From contig JAPLSR010000188.1 of the NCBI GenBank assembly GCA_026398545.1, positions 1 to 5,313 on the forward strand: 5,313 nucleotides of DNA, read 5' to 3'. The notes under the pieces are model-generated. The model worked only from the letters and a program-made list of their open reading frames with translations. It did not search any database and had not been told where the DNA came from. Made by a program: the position numbers and the translations under genes. The stretch is from Candidatus Sumerlaeota bacterium. GTDB lineage: Bacteria; Sumerlaeota; Sumerlaeia; MWCT01. Shown here piece by piece: positions 1 to 5,313 of this stretch (position 1 is its first letter; each line of letters begins with the position of its first letter).

Positions 1-712
1 AGAGATGTTCACAAAAGGTCTCATACCATGGGAGGTATAGTATGAAGATGAGCAGGGCTGTCCGTAATGTATCCATGAATCCCTGTAAAATTCTAAGGTA
101 AAGCGGGCGGTCGCCATAAAAAATTGAGCGCTCCCATATGACAAATATCAAAAGACCAATGACAAAGATACCCGCAATGTAATGAGTATAAAGGCAAGCC
201 GCGCCAGTTAAGCCGAAAATGGCGAAAGATGTTGCATCCGGTCTTTCAACAAGACGCAAGGCAGCCCAGAGCGCAAGGTTTGCAAGCAAAACAAGCAGGG
301 CATACATGCGGATTTCCTGGGAATAATGAACCATCACAGGTGAGAGTGTAAGAAAAACAAGTGCGAGACTTAAGGCAGAAGCCTTCGCATGCCGCCTCAT
401 TGATAGATAAAAAACCCCGATTGCCGCAATTCCAAAAATAACAGATGTGAGTCTGAGAAAAAACGGCGATACGGATATGTGAAGCATCCCCTTGAGCAGG
501 AGATGATAAAGCGGAGGATGGACATCAAGCCGGATGAGGGAAAACATCTCAGGGAAAGGGCGCATTGCCATGGAAATGCCCAGAGCTTCATCAAGCCACA
601 GGCTCATCCCTGAAAGGCGCATCATCCGTAAAATAAATGCAACAAAAAGGATAAGAACGACAGTTACGGTTTCCCTTTTCGAAATAGACGATGAAAAATG
701 AGCAAGGGACAA
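1..712 (-). CDS. GT-C / family-39-like membrane glycosyltransferase, N-terminal part (runs off the window)
   Basis: An open frame without stops runs off the left edge; 237 residues are visible. Seen: a short N-terminus, then a membrane segment at about residues 15-32. Next comes a loop with SLWLDEA (37-43) and DVHPPLY (63-69), then further hydrophobic helices (about 84-104, 113-128, 136-152, 163-192, 218-230). HYSQEIRMYAL lies at 129-139 and LYTHY at 174-178. From family knowledge, an acidic pair in the first periplasmic loop plus D-x-HPPLY is typical of polyprenyl-phosphate-sugar-dependent GT-C enzymes (ArnT/PMT-like, COG5305-type), which are usually around 450-550 residues, so roughly half is missing. 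The probable role is sugar transfer to an envelope acceptor; donor and acceptor cannot be read. I chose the TTG start at 712 because AAGG lies 8 bases upstream and it keeps the first membrane segment. A GTG at 754 (8 bases after mlaD) or ATGs at 625/622 are alternatives; the ATGs would lose that segment. Confidence 0.8.
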   Translation of the reverse strand, partial: MSLAHFSSSISKRETVTVVLILFVAFILRMMRLSGMSLWLDEALGISMAMRPFPEMFSLIRLDVHPPLYHLLLKGMLHISVSPFFLRLTSVIFGIAAIGVFYLSMRRHAKASALSLALVFLTLSPVMVHYSQEIRMYALLVLLANLALWAALRLVERPDATSFAIFGLTGAACLYTHYIAGIFVIGLLIFVIWERSIFYGDRPLYLRILQGFMDTLRTALLIFILYLPWYETFCEHL

Positions 713-720
713 TGAAAAAA

Positions 721-731
721 CCTTAATCCTC
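721..731 (-). promoter_or_regulatory. Ribosome binding site deciding the glycosyltransferase start
   Basis: On the minus strand this reads GAGGATTAAGG. The AAGG ends 8 bases before the TTG at 712. It is a better match than the weak TAGG upstream of the alternative GTG at 754, so it favours TTG as the start. Confidence 0.45.
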
Positions 732-762
732 AGAGTCGGAACATTTAAAATCACAACAGAGC

Positions 763-1845
763 CTACATCACCGGACCGAACACAATGCTCAGGAAGGTGC
801 GGACGACGCTCTGTTCCTCGGCTTCCTCGAATTGCGCCTTAATCTGGTTGACAGCCGTATTTGTGTTTTTATAGAGTGAAGGGTCATTCACAAGTTTGCC
901 CAGCGTCCCCTCACCCTCATTAACCTTTTTTGAAATCTGACTGATACTGTCCACAGCGCTCTGGAGTTTCGGGCTGACATCGCCAAGAGATGTGAGGAAC
1001 TTATTTATGGATTCCTTATTGTCCGTGACGATAGTATTGATATTCTCAGCCGCCTTTCCGACATCGGTGAAGGTCTGTTCAGCCCTGGTGACAAGTTCAT
1101 CCGAATAGATAAGGCGGGAGAGTGTCCCTTTCCCCGTGCGAACATCCAGGGTGAGTGAGGAAACACCATCGGCGGCGGATGTCAATTGTCTGTAAAGGGA
1201 ATCATCCGTGAAAAGCCTCCCGACGGTTCCCTCACCCTTCTTGACCTTCTTAACTATCTCAGTGAGTATGGGGGCAATTTCGGCAAAGGAATCGGTTGTC
1301 TTTTTAATATTCTCACGGTTCTCATCAATAAGGGAGGTAATCTGATCGGTCAGTTTCTGCTGATTTTTGTTAAAATTGGAGGCGAGGTCTTTAATCTCAT
1401 GTCCCACATCGCCAATGACCTGAAGCGCGTTGGTAACATCCGTGGTTTCCACCGTCTGGATAATTTCGCCATACTGGAGGTCAGGTGTGGCGGGGTTGCC
1501 GAAATCCACACTGATATAATATTGACCCAGGAGACTCTGGAGACGGATGGACGCCACGGAATCCTTTTTCAGATGATAAGGCGAGCGGATAAACAGTTTT
1601 GCCTCCACAAGCGCCTCACGGGCATCGAAATTAAGCCCTTCAACCTCGCCAATATCGATTCCACCCAACATGACCGGCGCACCTGTTTCAAGTCCCTTGA
1701 CATCCTTGAACTTCGCCAGGAGGTTAACCCCTACCGGACGCCCGAAAAGGTTCTTCTCCACCCTGAGGGATAGCCCCAGAAGGAGCAGACATCCCACCAC
1801 AATAAATATACCAACCCGAATTGTTAGACTGCTCTTGGTATCCAT
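763..1845 (-). CDS. mlaD: MlaD-like MCE-domain protein with a long helical C-terminal region
   Basis: This is the substrate-binding, membrane-anchored subunit of an Mla-type lipid transporter. In the family it forms a hexameric ring in the periplasm on top of the MlaE/MlaF core. Seen in the 360 residues: a short N-terminus and one membrane anchor (about 9-27, no cleavage site apparent); one MCE domain (about 38-118) with FKDVKGLETGAPVMLGGIDIGEV and LLGQYYISVDFG; then a long, mostly helical, charged region (about 135-345). That region contains three related motifs: GEGTVGRLFTDDSLY (204-218), GKGTLSRLIYSDELV (238-251) and GEGTLGKLVNDPSLY (311-325). E. coli MlaD is about 183 residues, so the tail adds roughly 170. 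A related long helical tail is known in other single-MCE proteins, where it can build a periplasm-crossing needle; that is inference here. The ATG start has GGAGGA 5 bases upstream and lies 24 bases after mlaF. Family assignment is firm; the lipid substrate is unknown. Confidence 0.93.
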   Translation of the reverse strand: MDTKSSLTIRVGIFIVVGCLLLLGLSLRVEKNLFGRPVGVNLLAKFKDVKGLETGAPVMLGGIDIGEVEGLNFDAREALVEAKLFIRSPYHLKKDSVASIRLQSLLGQYYISVDFGNPATPDLQYGEIIQTVETTDVTNALQVIGDVGHEIKDLASNFNKNQQKLTDQITSLIDENRENIKKTTDSFAEIAPILTEIVKKVKKGEGTVGRLFTDDSLYRQLTSAADGVSSLTLDVRTGKGTLSRLIYSDELVTRAEQTFTDVGKAAENINTIVTDNKESINKFLTSLGDVSPKLQSAVDSISQISKKVNEGEGTLGKLVNDPSLYKNTNTAVNQIKAQFEEAEEQSVVRTFLSIVFGPVM

Positions 1846-1850
1846 ACATT

Positions 1851-1856
1851 TCCTCC
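1851..1856 (-). promoter_or_regulatory. Ribosome binding site of mlaD
   Basis: GGAGGA on the minus strand, ending 5 bases before the mlaD ATG at 1845. It is the strongest Shine-Dalgarno match in the mla cluster, consistent with the need for more MlaD (six per complex in known systems) than MlaE or MlaF (two each). That stoichiometric link is inference. Confidence 0.6.
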
Positions 1857-1869
1857 ACTCTTCATGCCG

Positions 1870-2622
1870 TCATAAAATCATAATGGCGGCTGCATGATAT
1901 TCCCTGCGAATAAAATTCTGAACAATCTGATTCCTGGAATTCTTGAACTCCTCCGGCGGCAATGACTCAATAATGCACCCTTCATGAAGCATATTAACAG
2001 TATCTGCCAGTTTGAAAACGCTGGTCAGGTCGTGTGTAACCATAACAGATGTGACTTTCAACTCACGTGAGAGCCTTAAGATAAGGTCATCTATATTCTC
2101 CGCCATGGGCGGGTCAAGCCCGGCTGTTGGTTCATCATAGAGAATCAGGTCAGGGTGAAGTGTGAGCGCCCTTGCGATGCTCACCCGCTTGCGCATCCCC
2201 ACTGAAAGATTTCCCGGCATCTCACCATCCTTTCCCTCGAGACGCACGAGGGCAAGCTTTTCCCGGACAATTTCAGGAATCTTGTCCCGCGTCGCCAGCC
2301 TGTGCTCCACCAGACCCAATGCCACATTATCACCCACCGTAAGCGAGCTGAGGAGTCCGCCGGATTGGAATATCACTGCAATCCTCTGACGAAGCGGGAA
2401 AAGCGCCGTCTCCGGCAGAGGAACGATATCACGACCATCCACGATAATCTTGCCGGAATCCGGTCGGAGCAATCCCGTGAGATGTTTAAGGAGGACGCTC
2501 TTCCCGCTACCGCTTCCACCCACAATAACCGTAATCTTTCCCTCGGGGATGGTGAGGTTCAAGCCCTTGAGAACGTGATTACCCCCGAAACTTTTATAGA
2601 TATTTTGGACATCAATCCTCAT
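1870..2622 (-). CDS. mlaF: MlaF-like ABC transporter ATP-binding protein
   Basis: This is the cytoplasmic ATPase that drives the MlaE permease. All the main ABC motifs are visible in 250 residues: Walker A GGSGSGKS (35-42), Q-loop Gln86 in IFQSGGL, signature LSVGMRKRV (139-147), Walker B LILYDE (159-164), D-loop AGLD (167-170) and the switch His197 in VTHDL. The LS-x-GM-(R/K)-KR form and the DEPTAGLDP stretch fit the MlaF/Ttg2A/TGD3 group, and the gene lies between mlaE and mlaD as in other Mla clusters. Oddity: the third signature residue is Val (codon GTG) where LSGGM/LSGGQ normally has Gly. The ATG start is weakly supported by its context: there is no clear Shine-Dalgarno in the 27 bases after mlaE, so coupling to mlaE translation is possible. 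No in-frame upstream start exists in the gap. Length is normal for the family. Confidence 0.94.
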   Translation of the reverse strand: MRIDVQNIYKSFGGNHVLKGLNLTIPEGKITVIVGGSGSGKSVLLKHLTGLLRPDSGKIIVDGRDIVPLPETALFPLRQRIAVIFQSGGLLSSLTVGDNVALGLVEHRLATRDKIPEIVREKLALVRLEGKDGEMPGNLSVGMRKRVSIARALTLHPDLILYDEPTAGLDPPMAENIDDLILRLSRELKVTSVMVTHDLTSVFKLADTVNMLHEGCIIESLPPEEFKNSRNQIVQNFIRREYHAAAIMIL

Positions 2623-2649
2623 TTCATTCTGCCATAGAGTAACGACTTC

Positions 2650-3420
2650 TCAGCCCAGGAAGCGTGTAATAAAGTAATCCGCAACTAAAAAGAGCGAAAG
2701 TGAAATCACAACAGAGCGCATGGTAGAGCGACCAACGCCCTCCGCCCCGTTTTGCGTCGTCAGTCCCGAGTAACAGCTCACAATTGAAAAGATGGCGCCA
2801 AATACAAGCGTCTTCCACAGGCAGAGAGTAATATCCCTTGTCTTCAGGGCGTCAAAAAGCCTCTTGTAATAAACCCTCTGGGAAACATGCAAATAGTTGA
2901 CCGAAACGAGCGCCCCGCCCCAGATGCCCACAACGATTGAATAAATCGTGAGGAGCGGCTGCATGGTCACGGCGGCGACAAAGCGCGGCATGGCAAGAAA
3001 TCTAACAGGTCGGATGCCGAGGGAACGCAAGGCATCGATCTCCTCTGAAACACTCATGGCGCCAATCTCCGCCGCCCATGATGCGCCCACACGCGCCGCC
3101 ACAATGAAGGCTGTAAATACCGGTCCCATCTCACGCACAAGGGAAAGACCCACAATCGCACCTATCTGTTGCTGGAGTCCAAGGTTCTTCAATTCCACTC
3201 CTGTCTGAAGTGATGTTATCATACCCGTGAACATACCTATCATGGAGGCAAGGGGAAGTGTATTCCATCCCACCTCCAGCATCTGACGAAGAACCCTTCT
3301 GGCGCTGGAGAGGACAAACTTCATCTCTATGAGGCACTGCATCAGAAGGAGGAGCATGCCCCCGGCAGTGTCAAAAATGTCCGTGAATATTGCCTCAATG
3401 CGTTTTAAAACTGTAATCAT
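2650..3420 (-). CDS. mlaE: MlaE-like ABC transporter permease
   Basis: This is the inner-membrane permease of the Mla-type phospholipid/lipid transporter. In known systems two MlaE copies bind two ATPases below and an MlaD hexamer above. Seen in 256 residues (usual family length about 255-265): an N-terminal amphipathic/helical stretch, then hydrophobic segments at about 52-74, 88-110, 146-172, 200-220 and 234-254. The MlaE core motif, residues 95-134, has REMGPVFTAFIVAARVG followed by AAEIGAM and EEIDALRSLGI. The C-terminal GLTTQNGAEGVGRSTMRSVV (219-238) is also characteristic. The ATG start lies only 6 bases after the purA stop. It is supported by the usual distance from the N-terminus to the conserved VGW region (about 50 residues). 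A possible GGAG lies inside the last purA codons, so translation is probably coupled to purA. Confidence 0.94.
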   Translation of the reverse strand: MITVLKRIEAIFTDIFDTAGGMLLLLMQCLIEMKFVLSSARRVLRQMLEVGWNTLPLASMIGMFTGMITSLQTGVELKNLGLQQQIGAIVGLSLVREMGPVFTAFIVAARVGASWAAEIGAMSVSEEIDALRSLGIRPVRFLAMPRFVAAVTMQPLLTIYSIVVGIWGGALVSVNYLHVSQRVYYKRLFDALKTRDITLCLWKTLVFGAIFSIVSCYSGLTTQNGAEGVGRSTMRSVVISLSLFLVADYFITRFLG

Positions 3421-3434
3421 CCCTTCTCAACTCC
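3421..3434 (-). promoter_or_regulatory. purA-mlaE junction with ribosome binding site overlapping the purA end
   Basis: Two purine-rich matches precede the mlaE ATG. GGAG (3434-3431), within the last purA sense codons, is 10 bases away. GAAGG (3426-3422), between the purA stop and the ATG, is 1 base away and too close to work in the usual way. The first is the more likely site. The arrangement suggests that ribosomes finishing purA re-initiate on mlaE. Confidence 0.4.
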
Positions 3435-4719
3435 AGAAGGTCGGGCATCGGATGATGGTATCCGCCCTCTCCGGTCCAACAGAAATGATGACAATCCGCA
3501 CACCAAGCAATTCCTCAATCCGTTCGAGATATGCCCTTGCGCCTGAGGGAAGCTCCTCATAAGTTTGAATCCCGGATGTCTTCTCGCCCCAGCCCGGCAA
3601 TGTCTCATAAATCGGTTCCACATCGGAAGAATCCTCAAGTCCTGACGGGAAAAGACCGACCATTTTCCCCTTATATCTGTATGCGGTGCATATTTTCAAT
3701 GTCTCAAAGGAATCAAGGACATCCAATTTGGTAATTGCGAGGTCTCTTGCGCCTGAGATTTGAAGCGAGCGCCTCATGACAACGGCATCGAACCACCCAC
3801 AGCGACGTGGGCGTCCGGTGGTGGCTCCATACTCTTCCCCTATCTTCCTCAATTGTTCTCCGGCATTATCTACAAGCTCCGTTGGAAAAGGTCCACTGCC
3901 CACGCGCGTCGTATATGCCTTTGCAATGCCAAGAACACCCGAGATGAACTGGGGCCCAACACCCAGACCGGTGCAGACGCCGCCCGGCGAGGGATTGGAG
4001 GAGGTTACATAGGGATATGTCCCAAAATCGATATCGAGCATCATCCCCTGGGCGCCCTCGGCAAGTATTCGCCTTCCCTCCTCAAGATATTGATTAACCA
4101 GTGTGACGCCGTCCACAATCATCTCCCGCAGCTGGTCGCTCAAGGGGAAGATTCGGTCAATCATGTCATCCGCCCCGGGACACGGCTCCGCAAACACCTT
4201 TTCAAAGATGGGGGTGTAAAAATCCATGGCGATGCGAACCTTTTGCGCAAACCGCTCCTTATCCAGCATATCCAGCGCCCGGACGCCCTGGCGGATAATC
4301 TTGTCCCCATAGGCGTATCCAATTCCCCGCCCCGTCGTTCCTATCTTTCCCTTTCCCCGCAAACGCTCCATCGTCTTGTCCATCAGGCGATGATACGGGA
4401 GAATCAGATGGGCATTCTGTGAGATAAAAAGCCTTCCATCCACAGAAATGCCGCTATCCTCCAATGCCTTTATCTCCTCAATCAGGACTTCCGGGTCAAT
4501 CACCACACCGTTTCCTATCAGACAGTTCACATCCTCATGAAGGATGCCTGACGGGATGAGGTGAAGGACATATTTCTTCCCGCCGATGACAACGGTGTGT
4601 CCTGCATTATTGCCGCCCTGGTATCGTGCCACAAGGTCGGCGCTGCCGGCAAGGACATCCACCACCTTGCCCTTTCCCTCATCACCCCACTGACACCCCG
4701 TGAGAACAAGTAAAGGCAA
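3427..4719 (-). CDS. purA: Adenylosuccinate synthetase
   Basis: PurA catalyses IMP + L-aspartate + GTP to adenylosuccinate + GDP + phosphate, the first committed step from IMP to AMP, in the cytoplasm. The 430 residues match the usual bacterial length. Visible motifs: QWGDEGKGK (10-18, with Asp13 and Lys16), GGNNAGHTV (35-43, catalytic His41), GTTGRGIG (127-134, IMP site), RQGVR (143-147), TRVGSGPFPTE (271-281), the aspartate loop ATTGRPRRCGWFD (299-311, Arg303), TKLDVLDS (330-337, guanine recognition) and the C-terminal VGPERADTI (414-422). Key residues fall at or very near the E. coli numbering, so the enzyme should be active. Unusual detail: GIGYAYGDK (132-140), where GIGPAY or GIGPCY is usual. 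The start codon is TTG, preceded by AAGGAG at 8 bases; the same frame has a stop upstream and no ATG or GTG between. It is the first gene of the tight run with mlaE, mlaF and mlaD. Confidence 0.97.
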   Translation of the reverse strand: MPLLVLTGCQWGDEGKGKVVDVLAGSADLVARYQGGNNAGHTVVIGGKKYVLHLIPSGILHEDVNCLIGNGVVIDPEVLIEEIKALEDSGISVDGRLFISQNAHLILPYHRLMDKTMERLRGKGKIGTTGRGIGYAYGDKIIRQGVRALDMLDKERFAQKVRIAMDFYTPIFEKVFAEPCPGADDMIDRIFPLSDQLREMIVDGVTLVNQYLEEGRRILAEGAQGMMLDIDFGTYPYVTSSNPSPGGVCTGLGVGPQFISGVLGIAKAYTTRVGSGPFPTELVDNAGEQLRKIGEEYGATTGRPRRCGWFDAVVMRRSLQISGARDLAITKLDVLDSFETLKICTAYRYKGKMVGLFPSGLEDSSDVEPIYETLPGWGEKTSGIQTYEELPSGARAYLERIEELLGVRIVIISVGPERADTIIRCPTFWS

Positions 4720-4727
4720 TTTATAAT

Positions 4728-4733
4728 CTCCTT
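4728..4733 (-). promoter_or_regulatory. Ribosome binding site of purA (sets a TTG start)
   Basis: AAGGAG on the minus strand, ending 8 bases before TTG at 4719. Upstream, the frame is closed by TAA with no ATG or GTG between, so this site and the TTG start support each other. Confidence 0.7.
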
Positions 4734-4762
4734 TTATAAGAAAGACTTAAAAAATGCAATTT

Positions 4763-4844
4763 ATTCACCACAGAGGACACAGAGGATAATGAAACAAAGA
4801 AAATATTGGAAACTCTCTGTGCACTCTGTGGCTCTGTGGTGAAT
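4763..4844. repeat. Imperfect inverted repeat made of CACAGAG heptamers
   Basis: The left arm begins ATTCACCACAGAG (4763-4775) and the right arm ends with its exact reverse complement (4832-4844). Further inward the arms continue with a second CACAGAG on the left (4778-4784) and CTCTGTG copies at 4824-4830 and 4815-4821 on the right. Heptamers are spaced 9 bases on the left and 8 then 9 on the right, which leaves one small bulge in the stem. The centre (about 4785-4814) is AT-rich and unpaired. RNA from either strand could fold into a long hairpin. From memory, similar ACCACAGAG-type palindromes recur as dispersed non-coding repeats in varied bacterial genomes; that could not be checked here. 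No transposase or clear target-site duplication is visible. Confidence 0.8.
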
Positions 4845-4920
4845 CCCATATTTTTAGATACTCTAAATTCATATCTTCACAAAAATACACAACTATGGAC
4901 AAACTAAGGCAACATGCAAT

Positions 4921-4959
4921 AAAAAAAAGGTGCGGAGAAATCTCACAATTTCGGGAGAT
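4921..4959 (-). terminator. Weak candidate Rho-independent terminator after the GspG-like gene
   Basis: On the minus strand, downstream of the stop at 4990, eight consecutive T lie at 4928-4921. Short stems precede them: ATCTC (4959-4955) with GAGAT (4944-4940), or GAAAT (4952-4948) with ATTTC (4941-4937). The two stems overlap, each has only 5 pairs, and a gap of about 8-11 bases separates them from the T run. Position and T run fit a terminator; stem strength is poor. Confidence 0.3.
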
Positions 4960-4989
4960 GCATCCAATATCGTGGGGAAATTGATAATA

Positions 4990-5313
4990 TCAATCCATCT
5001 TCATCGTCAGGTCGTCAGGGGTGTTTTCTTTTTTGTCGGGACCGGCGGAAACGAGTGTCTTCAGGGCGGAATTGAACTGAATATGGCTCCCCCATGGGTC
5101 TAAGGTATCCTTTTCCGCAATATATCTGCGCGCAACCAACTCATGTAGGTTGCCGGGTAGTCGTCTGTTTTCCACCTCAAACTGCCTGATTGCGCCGATG
5201 ATGGTCTTGAACCGGAGATTAACCGCATCTGTTGCGCTTCCCTGTGCAAAATACTCATCAGTCAGAGTGCCTGCAATAACTGCATGGCGCTGGATGAGAG
5301 AAAGAATTGCGTT
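4990..5313 (-). CDS. C-terminal part of a GspG-like pseudopilin-domain protein (5' end outside window)
   Basis: The frame is open from the right edge to TGA at 4992-4990, giving 107 residues. A GTG inside (5175) is Val46 of the visible fragment, not a credible start. Seen: a helix-like stretch (about 31-48), then ENRRLPGNLHELV (48-60), LDPWGSHIQF (71-80), SAGPDKKENTPDDL (89-102) and a charged end. The order small helix, G/P-x-x-L-x-x-L, DPWG, SAGPD, DD is the C-terminal signature of GspG-type major pseudopilins (type II secretion, T2SSG family), where the last loop binds calcium. The diagnostic N-terminal pilin helix and prepilin cleavage site are not in the window, so this could be a true pseudopilin or another protein carrying a GspG-like domain. 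It is separated from purA by about 270 bases and is probably a different transcription unit. Confidence 0.7.
   Translation of the reverse strand, partial: NAILSLIQRHAVIAGTLTDEYFAQGSATDAVNLRFKTIIGAIRQFEVENRRLPGNLHELVARRYIAEKDTLDPWGSHIQFNSALKTLVSAGPDKKENTPDDLTMKMD

Larger units (their letters stand above)
4720..4989. other. Non-coding gap between the GspG-like gene and purA
   Basis: About 270 AT-rich bases with no credible gene on either strand. From right to left it holds a short inverted repeat overlapping the upstream stop (4980-4994), a weak candidate terminator (4921-4959), a 15-base inverted repeat TTTAGA-TAC-TCTAAA (4853-4867), the CACAGAG inverted repeat (4763-4844) and the purA ribosome binding site. 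The promoter of the purA-mla run should lie here, but I see no convincing sigma-70 pair. TTGTGA with a 16-base spacer and TATCTA, reading leftward around 4856-4883, is only a weak candidate. Confidence 0.6.

Noticed and set aside
397..594. Minus-strand frame of 65 codons
   Set aside because: It is an out-of-frame shadow of the glycosyltransferase, whose own frame holds the WLDEA and HPPLY motifs and stays open throughout.
1186..1773. Open frame of 195 codons on the plus strand
   Set aside because: It is antisense to mlaD, overlaps the MCE domain coding region, and shows no family features.
2624..2818. Minus-strand frame of 64 codons at the end of mlaE
   Set aside because: It overlaps mlaE in another frame with no family features; only its last codons (ATGGCAGAATGA) are mentioned, as a possible coupling device.
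3760..4422. Open frame of 220 codons on the plus strand
   Set aside because: It lies antisense inside purA, whose motifs are unmistakable, and its translation has no recognisable domain.
4733..4759. TTGCAT and TATAAA as a purA promoter
   Set aside because: The spacer is only 15 bases, and the -10 would overlap the Shine-Dalgarno and place the transcript start almost at the start codon.
4763..4844. CRISPR-like reading of the CACAGAG copies
   Set aside because: The units are only 7 bases, inverted between arms, and have no spacers of regular CRISPR length and no cas genes.
4980..4994. ATTGATA-A-TATCAAT inverted repeat
   Set aside because: It overlaps the stop of the GspG-like gene, is purely AT-rich with a one-base centre, and has no T run attached; probably chance.

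Overview
The window reads almost entirely on the minus strand. It looks like bacterial chromosome from a diderm (Gram-negative type) organism. The evidence is a complete set of core Mla-type lipid transporter subunits (permease MlaE, ATPase MlaF, MCE protein MlaD), which work between inner and outer membrane, plus a pseudopilin-like domain at one edge. Base composition looks close to even and codon use looks uniform across the genes by eye. I see no sign of phage, plasmid, transposase or CRISPR. The phylum cannot be fixed from this sequence alone.

Layout in transcription order (right to left). At 5313-4990 is the C-terminal 107 residues of a protein with a GspG-like (type II secretion major pseudopilin) signature. 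A non-coding gap of about 270 bases (4989-4720) follows. It holds a weak candidate terminator and an imperfect inverted repeat built on CACAGAG heptamers (4763-4844). Then comes a tight run of genes: purA (4719-3427, TTG start with a good Shine-Dalgarno), mlaE (3420-2650), mlaF (2622-1870), mlaD (1845-763), and the N-terminal half of a GT-C/family-39-like membrane glycosyltransferase (712 to beyond base 1). Gaps inside the run are 6, 27, 24 and about 50 bases, so a single transcript is likely.

How the genes fit together: MlaE and MlaF should form an inner-membrane ABC transporter. MlaD should be anchored to it, with its MCE ring and a long helical tail in the periplasm. The visible cluster has no MlaC shuttle and no MlaB STAS subunit. 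MlaD is about twice the length of the E. coli protein and carries three copies of a G-x-G-T-(L/V) motif in its tail. The downstream glycosyltransferase also suggests envelope work. purA is a housekeeping purine gene that appears to lead the operon.

I found no clearly new system. The most useful leads are the G-to-V change in the MlaF ABC signature, the long three-repeat MlaD in a cluster without MlaB/MlaC, and the CACAGAG inverted repeat upstream of purA.
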